A stretch of 34,432 nt of DNA from Methylobacteriaceae bacterium (GCA_947444195.1 CANEZL010000048.1:1-34432), one strand, 5' to 3'; numbered from the stretch's first letter, positions 1 through 7,302 are shown. Notes: generated from the letters alone by a model not told the origin. Numbers and translations are program-made.

Positions 1-33
1 CCGGATGCGCGCAATCGTGTCCACGCCCTTCAT
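1..33 (-). CDS. istA: IstA transposase of an IS21-family element, N-terminal 11 codons (runs off left edge)
   Basis: The first residues read MKGVDTIARIR, which matches the usual opening of IS21-family IstA transposases (a VDTIARIRR-like start before the helix-turn-helix). The ATG at 33 is preceded by a G-rich stretch that can act as ribosome binding site. The rest of the gene lies outside the window, so activity cannot be judged. The call rests on the short motif together with the IS21-type terminal repeats just to the right. Confidence 0.7.
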   Translation of the reverse strand, partial: MKGVDTIARIR

Positions 34-84
34 CCCCCACCACCCGTCCGGTCGTCCCGGAGGGCAGTCTGCGAGAGCAAGCTT

Positions 85-142
85 CAGGGGGTCAGAATTG
101 GACGCCGATCCCCCGCATCAGGGGGTCAAAGTTGCACGCCGA
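85..142. repeat. Paired IS21-type terminal repeats, 24 bp each, 34 bp apart
   Basis: Copies at 85-108 and 119-142 share the pattern CAGGGGGTCA followed by an A/T-rich step and ACGCCGA, with three differences over 24 bases. Repeated transposase-binding sites of this kind in direct orientation are typical of IS21-family ends. Confidence 0.8.
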
Positions 143-601
143 AACACAGTAGCGCGGCAGGAACTTGCTGTAGAGGCCGGCCGCGCGCCGCCACTTGATC
201 CTGCGCACGTCCTTCATGCCACCGCGCTGCTCGCACGCGTCCGACTGCGCAGCCGCCCGCACCTCCGGGGCCAAATTCCAGTCGGTCCAGAGCGTCGCGC
301 CGATGAACCGGACCCCGGCGACCTCCGTCGTCTCGCCCTCGATCAGGAGGTGGATCCCTGCGGCCGCCGCCAGCTCGCGTGCCTCAGCGACCTCCCTTTG
401 GTACGTGCGGCGCCACCAGTCATGATTGCCGGGCACGTAGACGACGGGCCCGGGGAGCCCGCGCAGCCAGGGCAGGACGCGGTCGCAGAGGCGCTCGCTC
501 ACGTCCCCCGCGATGACGGCGACGTCGTGGGGCGGCGGGTCGAGATCGAGGGGGCACACGTCGAGGTGCAGGTCGCTGAGGACCCAGAGGCGGACGTTCA
601 T
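92..601 (-). pseudogene. Metallophosphoesterase truncated by IS21-family insertion
   Basis: Residues 1-151 match the calcineurin-like phosphoesterase fold and are clearly related to the intact 276-residue protein at 17449-18279. D10 and H12 (SDLHLD), D33 (AGDV) and N59-H60 (PGNHDWW) are metal ligands or catalytic residues of the first half. From residue 152 the frame runs into the IS end (CVSACNFDPL...) and stops after 17 foreign residues. The second-half ligands seen in the intact paralogue (HH at 185-186 and GHVH at 226-229) are missing, so the product should be inactive. A GGAGG ribosome binding site sits about 9 bases before the ATG at 601. It is the last gene of the leftward run from 5.4 kb. 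Confidence 0.85.
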
Positions 602-623
602 GGCGAGAATCCTCCGGCCGGCG

Positions 624-965
624 CTACAGGAGCGCGAAGGCGGTGCCGGTTGTCGTGAATACTGCGACCCTACAGGACAGAACTTTCCGAAACCCTGGCC
701 GGAGGGTGAAAAACTCAGCCTCGAACGGGCTGTACCCGACCTCGACGGCGCCCGGCGGGATGCCCGCCAGTTCGGTTCGGGTGCCCCGGGCCCACGCGTG
801 GACTGACCGCTGCCCGGTCCTGAGAACCGCCGCGCGGCCGCCCGGCTGGACGATCAGGCGAACGTCCCGGAGCGCGAACCCAGGCAGGTGCTCGACGACG
901 CGGCCGCCCTCGCGCACCTACCAGCAGCCACCCGCGCGCCGGAGGTTGCGGTAGACGTCGGTCAC
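624..965 (-). pseudogene. Small conserved protein, paralogue of 17118-17447, with in-frame amber codon
   Basis: Reading from the GTG at 965, which overlaps the upstream stop as GTGA, gives VTDVYRNLRRAGGCW. A TAG follows at 920-918, then the same frame continues VREGGRVVEHLPGF and on to 624. The intact relative at 17118 has VYRN..R...WSVR..GRV..H and later LRT....VHAWA.G in the same order. This suggests that the TAG replaced a serine codon (TCG to TAG is one substitution). A GTG directly after the TAG could allow re-initiation, giving a 97-residue product. Function unknown. In both copies the gene lies just before the phosphoesterase. Confidence 0.65.
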
Positions 966-1183
966 CGCCGGGCCCCGAGGGGCTCGAAGGCGAGCGCGAC
1001 GTTCTCCGTCGCGGCGGCGACGCCTGCGGCCGCCTCCGGGCTCAGGACGCCGGCGTCGCGCCGGCGCCCCGCCTCCTGGGCGCTGGCGCGAAGCCCGGCG
1101 CCGGAGAGCCGCCAGATGCGCCCGCCCTCCCACGCGGCCTGGATCCGCGCGGCCGCCGCAGCGACAGGATCACCGCGGCTCAC
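962..1183 (-). CDS. Hypothetical 73-residue protein
   Basis: A GTG start at 1183 with GGAGG about 8 bases upstream opens an alanine-rich, probably helical protein with sequence such as ARIQAAWEGGRIWRLSGAGL. It overlaps the gene before it by 14 bases and the gene after it as GTGA, so it is translated as part of the leftward operon. I do not recognise the family, and no metal-binding or membrane motif is visible. It lies between the AAA+ ATPase and the broken phosphoesterase. Confidence 0.6.
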   Translation of the reverse strand: MSRGDPVAAAAARIQAAWEGGRIWRLSGAGLRASAQEAGRRRDAGVLSPEAAAGVAAATENVALAFEPLGARR

Positions 1184-1400
1184 GGCGCGCCTCCTGGAGC
1201 GAGGGGAGGCCGAGAGCCGAGTTCAGGGCCCGGTTCGCCGCCACAAGGGCCTCGGCCCCGGAGAGGGCCTTCTGGTCCGCGAGGCGGGTGACGTGGAGGA
1301 TGTACGCCTCCAGGCCCAGGGCGGCCTGGGGGTGGACGGTGCCCAGTGCGCGGTGGGCGCGCAGGGTCGAGAGCAGGTAGTCGAGGACGGGGGCGTGCAT
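1170..1400 (-). CDS. Hypothetical 76-residue protein
   Basis: The ATG at 1400 has a GGGAGG ribosome binding site 8 bases upstream and begins 17 bases after the AAA+ ATPase stop. The protein is Leu/Ala-rich and looks all-helical (YLLSTLRAHRAL, ALVAANRALNSALG). It occupies the same operon position as the 84-residue protein at 16216-16470 in the second module, but I see no convincing sequence similarity between them. Function unknown. Confidence 0.6.
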   Translation of the reverse strand: MHAPVLDYLLSTLRAHRALGTVHPQAALGLEAYILHVTRLADQKALSGAEALVAANRALNSALGLPSLQEARREPR

Positions 1401-1417
1401 GGCCAGGCCTCCCGAAA

Positions 1418-3019
1418 TCAGTGGCGCGGCGAGAGGACGGCGCGGGACGCGACCGCCGCCTCGACCAGCCGGCGCAGCGAGCGGATGCTGGACCCGGGGC
1501 GGTGGTTCGCCAGGACCGCAGCCAGTTCCTCACCATCCAGCCCCGGAAGCCATGCCATGTCCTGGCCTGTCTCCTCACGGAGATCCTCCAGGATCCCCTC
1601 GATGAGGGCCGGCAGAGACTCCCGCGTCGGGGCAGGCATCTCCAGGATCAGAAACCGGTCCCGGAGGGGGTCGGTCACAGTCGAGACCCCGTTCGCCGTG
1701 GCGATGAATGTGACACCTGCCAAGTTGGCGTCGCATTCGAGGTAGGGGTCGTGGTAGCGGCCGGCGTGGTCCAGCATAGAGAGCAGGCCATCCTGCGCGT
1801 TGCCGTTCAAGCGGCTCGTCCCGACCTTGTCGACCTCGTCAACGACGATGGCGACCGTCGCCGTCATCTCCCTCTTGATCGCCTGCAGCGGCACCGAGGC
1901 GCGCCCCGTTCCCCACTGCCGGCTCGTCCCGATCAGCGACGAATCGGCCACGCCGGCGCAGCTGTAGACCGTCACCGCCAGGCCCATCGCCTCGCAGATA
2001 TCGCGGGCCAGCCGGGTCTTGCCGCAGCCCGGGGGGCCGACGAGCAGGACGGGCCGGAGCCGGGCGTACGGCTGCCCGACAGCGAGCAACAAGATCCGAT
2101 CGATGACGGCCGCGGCATGCGGGTACCGCGAGACGAGGCGCGCCCGAACGGCCGGCAGGTCCGCCGGGGGCACGCACGGGAGCCGCACGCCCGCGAGGGA
2201 GGCGAACTCCGACCGGGGCGTGGTTCCCGACCCGGTCGGGCGCGCGCCGTCCTTGGCCGAGCCGGGCAGGTGCTCGACGCTCCTGATGACGACGAGACCC
2301 TCCGTCCTGCGTGCGGCACGAGCCGTCTCCAGATCGGAGATGAAGTCGTCTTCGAGCCAATCCGGCGCGAAGTCCCTCGGATCATGCCCGGTGTCGTCGC
2401 GGACCGCGCCCCGGGGCCGGTCGAGCGACTGCCAGAACTGGACGAGTTCGCCCTCCGCGCTGAGGTCACCCCAGACGATCCGGCGGACCTCGGTGCGAAC
2501 AGCGTCGCGCTTGGCGTCGTACGTCCCCTGCAGGATCAGGTGAGCGACGTAGCTGAGCTCGGCTCGTGTCGTGAGCAGCAGCCGCCGCTCGGCGTCGTCG
2601 ACGGTGGCCCCGGCGGCGAGATCGGCCTCGTGCATGGCGACGAGGGCGCTGGGATAGTGCCCCAGCCAAGTCGCCAGGAGCCGGCCCCGGGAGCCGATCT
2701 CCTCGCAGCGCTCGCAGACGTCGTTGGACAGGCTGACGTCCCGGGCGGCCGCCTCGGCGGCCTCGGCCAGCGCGACGATGGCGGGCGTGCCGGCGAACCC
2801 GGCTACCAGCGTGGCGTGCGGGGCACGGACGGCGTCGGGCAGCCCGACCGTGTCGAGGCTGCCGGCCCAGGCGGTCGCGTCAGCGTAGGGGTTGTGCCAA
2901 AGCAGCGCCGCCCCATTGCGGAGCGCCGTCACGCTCGCCGGTGCGTGGCTGACCTCGGGGGGAGTGAGCGCGCGCAAGTTCGCGCTGGCGCGCTGGGCGC
3001 GCCTAGCCTGATCGTCCAT
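1418..3019 (-). CDS. AAA+ ATPase, Lon-like ATPase domain without protease (module copy 1)
   Basis: This 533-residue protein has an unrecognised N-terminal region (about 1-300) and then a AAA+ domain. Walker A is GPPGCGKT near residue 327, Walker B VVDEVDK near 390, sensor 1 FIATANG near 437, and an LRDRF arginine-finger-like segment follows. The GTSRQWGTGRASVPLQ segment and the domain layout resemble Lon, but no protease domain follows and the protein ends SPRH. The paralogue at 14505-16175 shares these features and ends APRH. The start at 3019 is chosen because a GAGG site precedes it and the open frame upstream has no coding character. It probably remodels a partner protein using ATP. The partner may be in the same operon, which is an inference. 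Confidence 0.85.
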   Translation of the reverse strand: MDDQARRAQRASANLRALTPPEVSHAPASVTALRNGAALLWHNPYADATAWAGSLDTVGLPDAVRAPHATLVAGFAGTPAIVALAEAAEAAARDVSLSNDVCERCEEIGSRGRLLATWLGHYPSALVAMHEADLAAGATVDDAERRLLLTTRAELSYVAHLILQGTYDAKRDAVRTEVRRIVWGDLSAEGELVQFWQSLDRPRGAVRDDTGHDPRDFAPDWLEDDFISDLETARAARRTEGLVVIRSVEHLPGSAKDGARPTGSGTTPRSEFASLAGVRLPCVPPADLPAVRARLVSRYPHAAAVIDRILLLAVGQPYARLRPVLLVGPPGCGKTRLARDICEAMGLAVTVYSCAGVADSSLIGTSRQWGTGRASVPLQAIKREMTATVAIVVDEVDKVGTSRLNGNAQDGLLSMLDHAGRYHDPYLECDANLAGVTFIATANGVSTVTDPLRDRFLILEMPAPTRESLPALIEGILEDLREETGQDMAWLPGLDGEELAAVLANHRPGSSIRSLRRLVEAAVASRAVLSPRH

Positions 3020-3087
3020 CGGTGTACCTCGTTCCGGAGGGGCGGCGAAACCGACCCAGGGGGACCGAGACCCTACCTGGGCAGGCT

Positions 3088-3612
3088 TTAATTTTCGGTT
3101 TCCGTCCCCGGATCCTCTGATCCTGCCGGGGGGCGTCGCTGCCCTCGAGCCCACTCGACGAGCTCGCTGGCATCCTCGACGAGCGTCCGGGCCTTCCGGC
3201 CCACCACCGCGTCGATGCGCGGACCGTGTTTCAGGATCGCCGCCCCGCCCCGGAGGGACGCGCACGCCATGAGCATATGCCCCAGGGCCCGGGGATGCTC
3301 ACTCGCCGCGGCGCGCGCGAGCAGGACCAGCACCCACGGCGGGAGGCCCCACCGCTGGATCCGGTCGCGGTTGCAGGTGCGCTGGTTCAGGCCGGTGACC
3401 ATGGCGAGCGGCTTCGACCACTCGGGTCCGAGCACCCGGCTCGCCGCGACGTCGACGGCGTCGACCAGCGCCAGGGCGATGTCGCCGTGGGCCAGTTTCT
3501 GGCCGCGAACGTGGGCGGTCCGTTCGACGTAGACTAGGGGCTCGCCGTCCAGCGTGCCCACCGCGACGCCGTCGTAGAGCCCCTCGTCGATGGGAGTGAG
3601 TTCGATGCGCAT
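3088..3612 (-). CDS. Hypothetical 174-residue protein
   Basis: The ATG at 3612 follows a GAGG site and lies 6 bases after the previous gene's stop. The N-terminal half (LYDGVAVGTLDGEPLVYVERTAHVRG) looks like beta strands. The C-terminal half is helical and ends in a hydrophilic tail (RGQRRPPAGSEDPGTETEN). I recognise no domain. It sits immediately upstream of the AAA+ ATPase with a 68-base gap, so it may be a substrate or adaptor for it, but only position supports that. Confidence 0.65.
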   Translation of the reverse strand: MRIELTPIDEGLYDGVAVGTLDGEPLVYVERTAHVRGQKLAHGDIALALVDAVDVAASRVLGPEWSKPLAMVTGLNQRTCNRDRIQRWGLPPWVLVLLARAAASEHPRALGHMLMACASLRGGAAILKHGPRIDAVVGRKARTLVEDASELVEWARGQRRPPAGSEDPGTETEN

Positions 3613-3618
3613 GGGGCC

Positions 3619-3744
3619 TCAAGGGGTGGGGGTGGCTTGGAGATCCACGCTGACGAATCGGTGCGGGCCGTCGTTGGCGGCGACCCAGATGGCGTAGCGG
3701 GCCCCCCAGAGGCGCCCCGCGGTCATGATCGAGACCCGGCTCAC
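3619..3744 (-). CDS. Hypothetical 41-residue protein
   Basis: A GTG start at 3744 overlaps the stop of the upstream gene as GTGA, and the stop is 6 bases before the next ATG. The product reads VSRVSIMTAGRLWGARYAIW... and VAANDGPHRFVSVDLQATPTP. The tight coupling on both sides is the main support. Function unknown. Confidence 0.5.
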   Translation of the reverse strand: MSRVSIMTAGRLWGARYAIWVAANDGPHRFVSVDLQATPTP

Positions 3745-4100
3745 AGGCCGGCCCTTGCGAGGCGATCGAGGCAGCGCGGGCAGGTCGCCGGCGCCGTCTC
3801 GATCTCGCCCCAGCCGACCGAGCTCAGGCCCGGCTTCGCGCCGCACAGCGCCGGCGTGGCGGCGCCGTCGCAGTCCTCCTCGCGGACGACGTGGAGGCGG
3901 CGGCCCTGATCACCTTGGGCGCCTGAGCGCAGGCGGCCGAGCATCCCGGCCGAACGCCACGCCGTGCCGTCGGGCAGGACGTAGCGCGGGGCCGCGGCGA
4001 GAAGCGCCTCGTGCTCCGCGGCCCGGCGGGCGGCGGCCGCCTCGGCGAGGCGGTCGAGGGCGTCGGAGAGCACGGTGGGCTGTCCGGTGACGATGATCAT
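3741..4100 (-). CDS. Hypothetical 119-residue protein with C-terminal CPRC motif
   Basis: The ATG at 4100 is preceded by a G-rich ribosome binding site that overlaps the upstream stop. The N-terminus is a helical Ala-rich segment. The C-terminal half has cysteines at ALCGAKPG and TCPRCLDRL, which could make a small zinc-binding knuckle. An RRLHVV..ED strand-like stretch precedes them. It is coupled by GTGA to the 41-residue gene that follows. I do not recognise the family. Such small cysteine-containing proteins are common in phages and integrative elements. Confidence 0.65.
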   Translation of the reverse strand: MIIVTGQPTVLSDALDRLAEAAAARRAAEHEALLAAAPRYVLPDGTAWRSAGMLGRLRSGAQGDQGRRLHVVREEDCDGAATPALCGAKPGLSSVGWGEIETAPATCPRCLDRLARAGL

Positions 4101-4108
4101 GCCCCCCC

Positions 4109-4516
4109 TCAGTCCGCGAACCCGAACTGGCGCCGGGCGCGCTCTCGGATCGAGCGCTCCAGGGCCGTCATCTCTCGACCGGCGCGCGCGGCCTCGTCCG
4201 CCCGGTAGATCGCCGACGCGACGTCGTGGACGGCCTCGTGGAGATAGCTGCTCTCGGCTTGGCAGCCGGCGTCGAACAGCCGATTCCTGACCAGCATGAG
4301 GAGTTCCAGGATCGCTTTGGCCGTCTCCGGGGAGACGTGATCGAGGTAACGGTGGCGCTGATCGTCCGGCCAGTCCCTGGGGCACCGTCTGGAGCTGGCG
4401 GTCTGCACGAGCTCCAGAGCCGCGGCCTGGGACACCTCGTGGAGGACGAGGGGGATCGTGCCCTCCAGGACGCCGACGTGCGTCGGCGTGAGCGAGACGG
4501 GGACGGTGTGCGTCAT
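4109..4516 (-). CDS. Hypothetical 135-residue helical protein
   Basis: The ATG at 4516 opens a protein of predominantly helical character: VSPETAKAILELLMLVRNRL, then EAVHDVASAIYRADEAARAG, then a basic end RERARRQFGFAD. Eight bases separate its stop from the next ATG, so it belongs to the leftward operon. No catalytic motif is visible and I do not recognise the family. Confidence 0.65.
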   Translation of the reverse strand: MTHTVPVSLTPTHVGVLEGTIPLVLHEVSQAAALELVQTASSRRCPRDWPDDQRHRYLDHVSPETAKAILELLMLVRNRLFDAGCQAESSYLHEAVHDVASAIYRADEAARAGREMTALERSIRERARRQFGFAD

Positions 4517-4591
4517 GGGCGCGAGGTCCTGATCGGGAGAGCGCCCCGGCGGTATTGTCGGGGCGCGGGGTGGGGGCCGGAGCCCCGGTGA

Positions 4592-5425
4592 TCAGGCGGC
4601 CTCGCGCTCGGCGATCAGCTCCAACAGGTGGTCACGGACCGCGAGGTCGAGGGCGAGGCGGAACTCTCGGTCCTCGCCGACGGCGTCGCTGTACTCGCTG
4701 TCCTCGTTCTGGCCGACGAAGGCGTCGACGTAGGCGTGGGCGTCGGAGAGCGCCTCCTCGGGCTTGAGGGCGGCGATCGTGCTGGCGTGCTCGCTGTCGA
4801 GCCCCTCCTTCACCTCGTTCAGGGCGTCCTCGATGGCGCCCTCGTCGAGGTCGAGGTCCTGCAGGCGGGCGGCGTTCGTCGTCCACCGGTCGACGCTGCC
4901 TCGCTGGAGGGAGACGAACAGGCGCTCGGTGCACTCCTCGGCAACGAAGGCGTTCTCAAGCACGTGCTGGTCCGCCTCGGCCTCGGAATAGAACGTCTCG
5001 CGGCCCTCCCACGTCGTGACGACCCAGGCCTCCTCGGTCTCGCCGTCGACGTGGCGGGATGGCAGGTTGACCGCCTCGACGGTGGGCGCGCGCGTGCGGC
5101 TGTCGTCGTAGGCGTCGGCGATGGCTTCCTCTTCGGTGTGGCCGATGCCGAAGATGGCGGTCTGGCAAGACTGCTCGGCCGGCAGGGCGATGAAGTAGCG
5201 GACGACGGAGGTGCTGGCGAGCTGCCGGATGTCCTCGACCGGGATGGAGCCGAACTCCGCCTTCAGGCGGGCGAGAAGCTCTTCGGTGGCGGACTCGTAG
5301 TCGGCGCCCTCGGGCGTCTCGTCGGCGATGTGCTGCTCGATGGCCTCGGCGGCGAGGTCGCGGTCGGCCTGCGTGGTGGCGGCCTTCCAGGCGGCGATGG
5401 CGATGTCGATGGTGGTGCTGGTCAT
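4592..5425 (-). CDS. Hypothetical 277-residue acidic protein, first gene of the leftward operon
   Basis: I chose the ATG at 5425 (MTSTTIDIAIAAWK) over one 33 bases upstream because of the purine-rich AAGGGA stretch before it and the better coding character. The protein is strongly acidic, with many ED pairs (NEVKEGLDSEHAST, VGQNEDSEYSDAVGEDREF). Its middle contains a mixed strand/helix region (YFIALPAEQSCQTAIFGIGH). No known domain is recognised. Very acidic phage or plasmid proteins of this kind sometimes mimic DNA, but nothing here shows that directly. Two palindromes lie upstream at 5471-5528. Confidence 0.7.
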   Translation of the reverse strand: MTSTTIDIAIAAWKAATTQADRDLAAEAIEQHIADETPEGADYESATEELLARLKAEFGSIPVEDIRQLASTSVVRYFIALPAEQSCQTAIFGIGHTEEEAIADAYDDSRTRAPTVEAVNLPSRHVDGETEEAWVVTTWEGRETFYSEAEADQHVLENAFVAEECTERLFVSLQRGSVDRWTTNAARLQDLDLDEGAIEDALNEVKEGLDSEHASTIAALKPEEALSDAHAYVDAFVGQNEDSEYSDAVGEDREFRLALDLAVRDHLLELIAEREAA

Positions 5426-5470
5426 GAGGAAAGTCCCTTGTTCCCAAGGTCGGTGCACCCGGCCTAGGTG

Positions 5471-5528
5471 TGTCCATTTTTAGTAGACATGGTTTGGAGA
5501 GCAAGGGGGTGTTTGTGCGATTTTCGCA
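5471..5528. promoter_or_regulatory. Two palindromes in the divergent intergenic region (candidate operators)
   Basis: TGTCCATTTTTAGTAGACA at 5471-5489 is a dyad of TGTCYA half sites 7 bases apart. TGCGATTTTCGCA at 5516-5528 is a perfect 5-bp dyad around TTT. Both lie in an unusually A/T-rich patch between the leftward operon (start 5425) and the rightward genes (from 5640), where a divergent promoter is expected. I cannot assign a regulator. Confidence 0.5.
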
Positions 5529-5639
5529 TAGACCTCGCGGGGTGCCGGTCCGCCGCGGCCGCCCGGGGCGTCAACGAACCCGCGACATGCCGAGCCGGCC
5601 CCCCTGTTCCCGAGCGGCGCCGAGGGTAGCCTGAATGGC

Positions 5640-5786
5640 ATGAAGAAGAGCCACCCCATCCGCTGCCAGGCGCTCGCCGCCCGGCGCGCCCGGCAGGCCC
5701 GCACGCTCGCGGCCCGGCGCCAGGTCGAGGCCCTCGCTGCCCTCCTGGCATGGCGCCGGGCCGTGCAGGATCGGGTCGTCGATTGA
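5640..5786 (+). CDS. Hypothetical 48-residue Arg/Ala-rich protein
   Basis: The ATG at 5640 opens MKKSHPIRCQALAARRARQA... and the product ends AWRRAVQDRVVD. It is a basic, probably helical peptide. GAGGG lies about 14 bases upstream, which is longer than ideal. It is the first possible gene of the rightward run. The codon bias is high-GC like its neighbours. The same frame continues after the TGA for 56 codons without a clear start. Modest confidence that it is a real gene. Confidence 0.4.
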   Translation: MKKSHPIRCQALAARRARQARTLAARRQVEALAALLAWRRAVQDRVVD

Positions 5787-5959
5787 AGGGGGCTGCCCGG
5801 CTTCGCGGACATCCTGAGCCGCCTGAGTCTCTATCCGAGCCGCATCTTGGAGGGGATCCTCCGCGAACGTGCCCATTGGTTGAGGCTGGGCATTGTGCAT
5901 GTCCCGCCGGACGCCACGATCCTGCACGTGGCGGCTCCTGCGAAGAGGAGGGCCTGATC

Positions 5960-6304
5960 ATGGTCGAGACCTCGATGTACGACCTGTTCCTCTCGCGCGC
6001 CGACGGCGCGCGCATCGAGGCGTGGCAAATCGGGGATCGGACGGTCTCCGAAGACGAGGCCCGGCGCCGGCTCTCTGCCATCGAACTCTCGTCGGATGAC
6101 TGGGTGAGCCCGAAGGGGGGCGAGCCGGTGGACCGGGAGGCGCTCGATTGCGAGATGTTCGGCGCGCAGGCTTGGACCGCCGAGCGGGTCCTCTTCACCA
6201 TCGGCACGTACGAGGGCGGCATGTGGGTCTACGGCGCCCCGCGTCACCCGCCCGCCCGCACCCGCGACGCCGAACTGCCGGCGGTGGTGAGCCCCTGTGC
6301 TTGA
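5960..6304 (+). CDS. Hypothetical 114-residue protein (frame continues past its TGA to 6595)
   Basis: The ATG at 5960 has a GAGGAGGG site 8 bases upstream and opens MVETSMYDLFLSRADGARIE. The protein mixes strands and helices (AERVLFTIGTYEGGMWVYGA) and ends in a Pro/Arg-rich tail before TGA at 6302. The following 96 codons in the same frame are open and look coding, so the original protein may have been about 210 residues and is now cut by a nonsense mutation. Family unknown. Confidence 0.6.
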   Translation: MVETSMYDLFLSRADGARIEAWQIGDRTVSEDEARRRLSAIELSSDDWVSPKGGEPVDREALDCEMFGAQAWTAERVLFTIGTYEGGMWVYGAPRHPPARTRDAELPAVVSPCA

Positions 6305-6595
6305 GCCCCGAGCCCTGCCCCAGCCGAGCGGGAGGCCCAACGCCTCGCGACGTACCGGGCTGCCGACGCCGCCCAGGATCTCGCCGGCAAGAGGGCGGTC
6401 GCCCTGTCCCCGGACGCCGTGACATACGCTCCGGGCAGCGCCGACAAGCGAGACGCCCGCTTGCTCGGTCGCCGGCTGGCGAGCGGCCGTCCGTTCACGC
6501 CGCGCCAAATCGAGCTCGCCGCGCACATGGCATGGCGCTACCGCCGCCAACTCGCCGCAAGCCTGGTGCCGGCCGCTCTCGTCGACAGGCCCTGA
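6305..6595 (+). other. Open in-frame continuation of 5960-6304; decayed C-terminal half or separate short gene from GTG 6419
   Basis: These 96 codons encode a credible sequence, for example REAQRLATYRAADAAQDLAG and ASGRPFTPRQIELAAHMAWR, ending ALVDRP. The only possible start inside is the GTG at 6419 (58 residues), which has no clear ribosome binding site. Either this is the lost C-terminal half of the gene before it, or a short gene with a poor start. No other gene is seen in this 300-base stretch. Confidence 0.4.
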
Positions 6596-6605
6596 GGAGG
6601 ATCAC

Positions 6606-6815
6606 GTGAGGCCCCGCCAGATCACGACGCACGGCTGGACCGTCGACGACGACATGTTCGCCGAAGAGATCGCCCGGGGGCGGTTCGACCCCGAGCCCGA
6701 CCCCGGCGCGGCCGTCTACGCCCGCTGCACGGAGGAATGCCGCGAGCGCGCGGCCGGCGAGCCGGAGTGCCCGGAGACGTGCCTGCGGGCCGACAACGCG
6801 AGGAGGGGAGCGTGA
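6606..6815 (+). CDS. Hypothetical 69-residue protein with paired Cx3C motifs
   Basis: A GTG start at 6606 follows a strong GAGGAGG site. The C-terminal half carries CTEEC and CPETC separated by ten residues, a CX3C...CX3C pattern that could bind metal or form two disulfides in a helical hairpin. The stop overlaps the next start as GTGA. It opens a four-gene rightward chain of overlapping small genes. Function unknown. Confidence 0.65.
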   Translation: MRPRQITTHGWTVDDDMFAEEIARGRFDPEPDPGAAVYARCTEECRERAAGEPECPETCLRADNARRGA

Positions 6816-7108
6816 GCGGCCGGGCCCGCTGCGCCGTCCCGTTCTGCCGGCGGACCGCGGCAGAGGCGGCCGGCTACGTAGACCAGGGCTTCCTCTGCGG
6901 GGCGCACTGGCGCCTGCGGCCGCCGGGCCTGAAGGCGGAGTGGGTCGCCCACAACCGCGAGTGCCGGCGCCTCCCCGGTCCATTCTGGTGTCATCCCCCG
7001 GGCAGCCCAAGCCGGATGGAGCGCCTCGATCTGGAACGGGCGCACCTGGACCTCTGGGCCCGAACGAAGGCGGTCTGCATTGAGATCGCGATGGGAGTGA
7101 CGGCATGA
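6812..7108 (+). CDS. Hypothetical 98-residue protein with zinc-finger-like cysteines
   Basis: The GTG at 6812 overlaps the previous stop. Near the N-terminus CAVPFC and, 18 residues on, CGAHW give a C-X4-C...C-X2-H arrangement suited to zinc binding. Two more cysteines (REC, FWC) follow. The C-terminus is helical (MERLDLERAHLDLWARTKA). The stop overlaps the next ATG as ATGA. The family is not recognised, but the pattern is common in phage-encoded host-interaction proteins. Confidence 0.65.
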   Translation: MSGRARCAVPFCRRTAAEAAGYVDQGFLCGAHWRLRPPGLKAEWVAHNRECRRLPGPFWCHPPGSPSRMERLDLERAHLDLWARTKAVCIEIAMGVTA

Positions 7109-7302
7109 CCACCCCCGACGACGACGTCATGCAGCAGACCTGGTGCTGCCTCGCGTGCTCCTCGACGTTCCGGTTCGGCCAGATCCGGATGCGGGCGCAC
7201 GGTCTGCACTGCCCGCGGTGCGACGCCCTCGCCATCCACCCAGCCGACGGGCGCGTCGAGGAGATCCCCGAGTACCGGGGCGAGATCGGGACGAGGCACT
7301 GA
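7105..7302 (+). CDS. Small zinc-ribbon protein, 65 residues
   Basis: Two CXXC knuckles, CLAC and CPRC, about 20 residues apart with aromatic and basic residues between them (STFRFGQIRMRAHGLHCPRC), form a compact zinc ribbon. The start overlaps the previous stop as ATGA and the stop overlaps the next start as TGATG, so the four genes from 6606 to 7751 are translationally coupled. A nucleic-acid or protein contact role is possible, but nothing specific can be assigned. Confidence 0.65.
   Translation: MTTPDDDVMQQTWCCLACSSTFRFGQIRMRAHGLHCPRCDALAIHPADGRVEEIPEYRGEIGTRH

Larger units (their letters stand above)
1..148 (-). mobile_element. Terminal part of an IS21-family insertion sequence
   Basis: The element enters from the left edge and ends near 148. 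Reading leftward its outer end begins TGTGTTTCGGCGTGCAAC. This agrees with IS21-family ends, which start with TG and carry several copies of an internal-end repeat that binds the transposase. Two such repeats lie at 85-108 and 119-142, then a non-coding gap, then the istA start at 33. The insertion interrupts the phosphoesterase gene to the right. The exact border (148) is inferred from where the phosphoesterase-like reading frame turns into the repeat sequence. The target duplication cannot be checked because the other end is not in the window. Confidence 0.75.

Noticed and set aside
1346..3091. Long rightward open frame opposite the AAA+ gene
   Set aside because: Shadow of a high-GC gene: Arg/Gly/Pro-rich, no ribosome binding site, no family pattern, while the leftward frame has clear AAA+ motifs.
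4628..5467. 279-codon rightward frame opposite the acidic protein gene
   Set aside because: Made of Val/Gly/Asp/Leu repeats from antisense of Glu/Asp/Ala codons; no supported start.
5787..5957. 56 in-frame codons after the 48-residue ORF
   Set aside because: No ATG or GTG with a ribosome binding site near its beginning; composition is only weakly coding, so I did not call a gene or read-through product.
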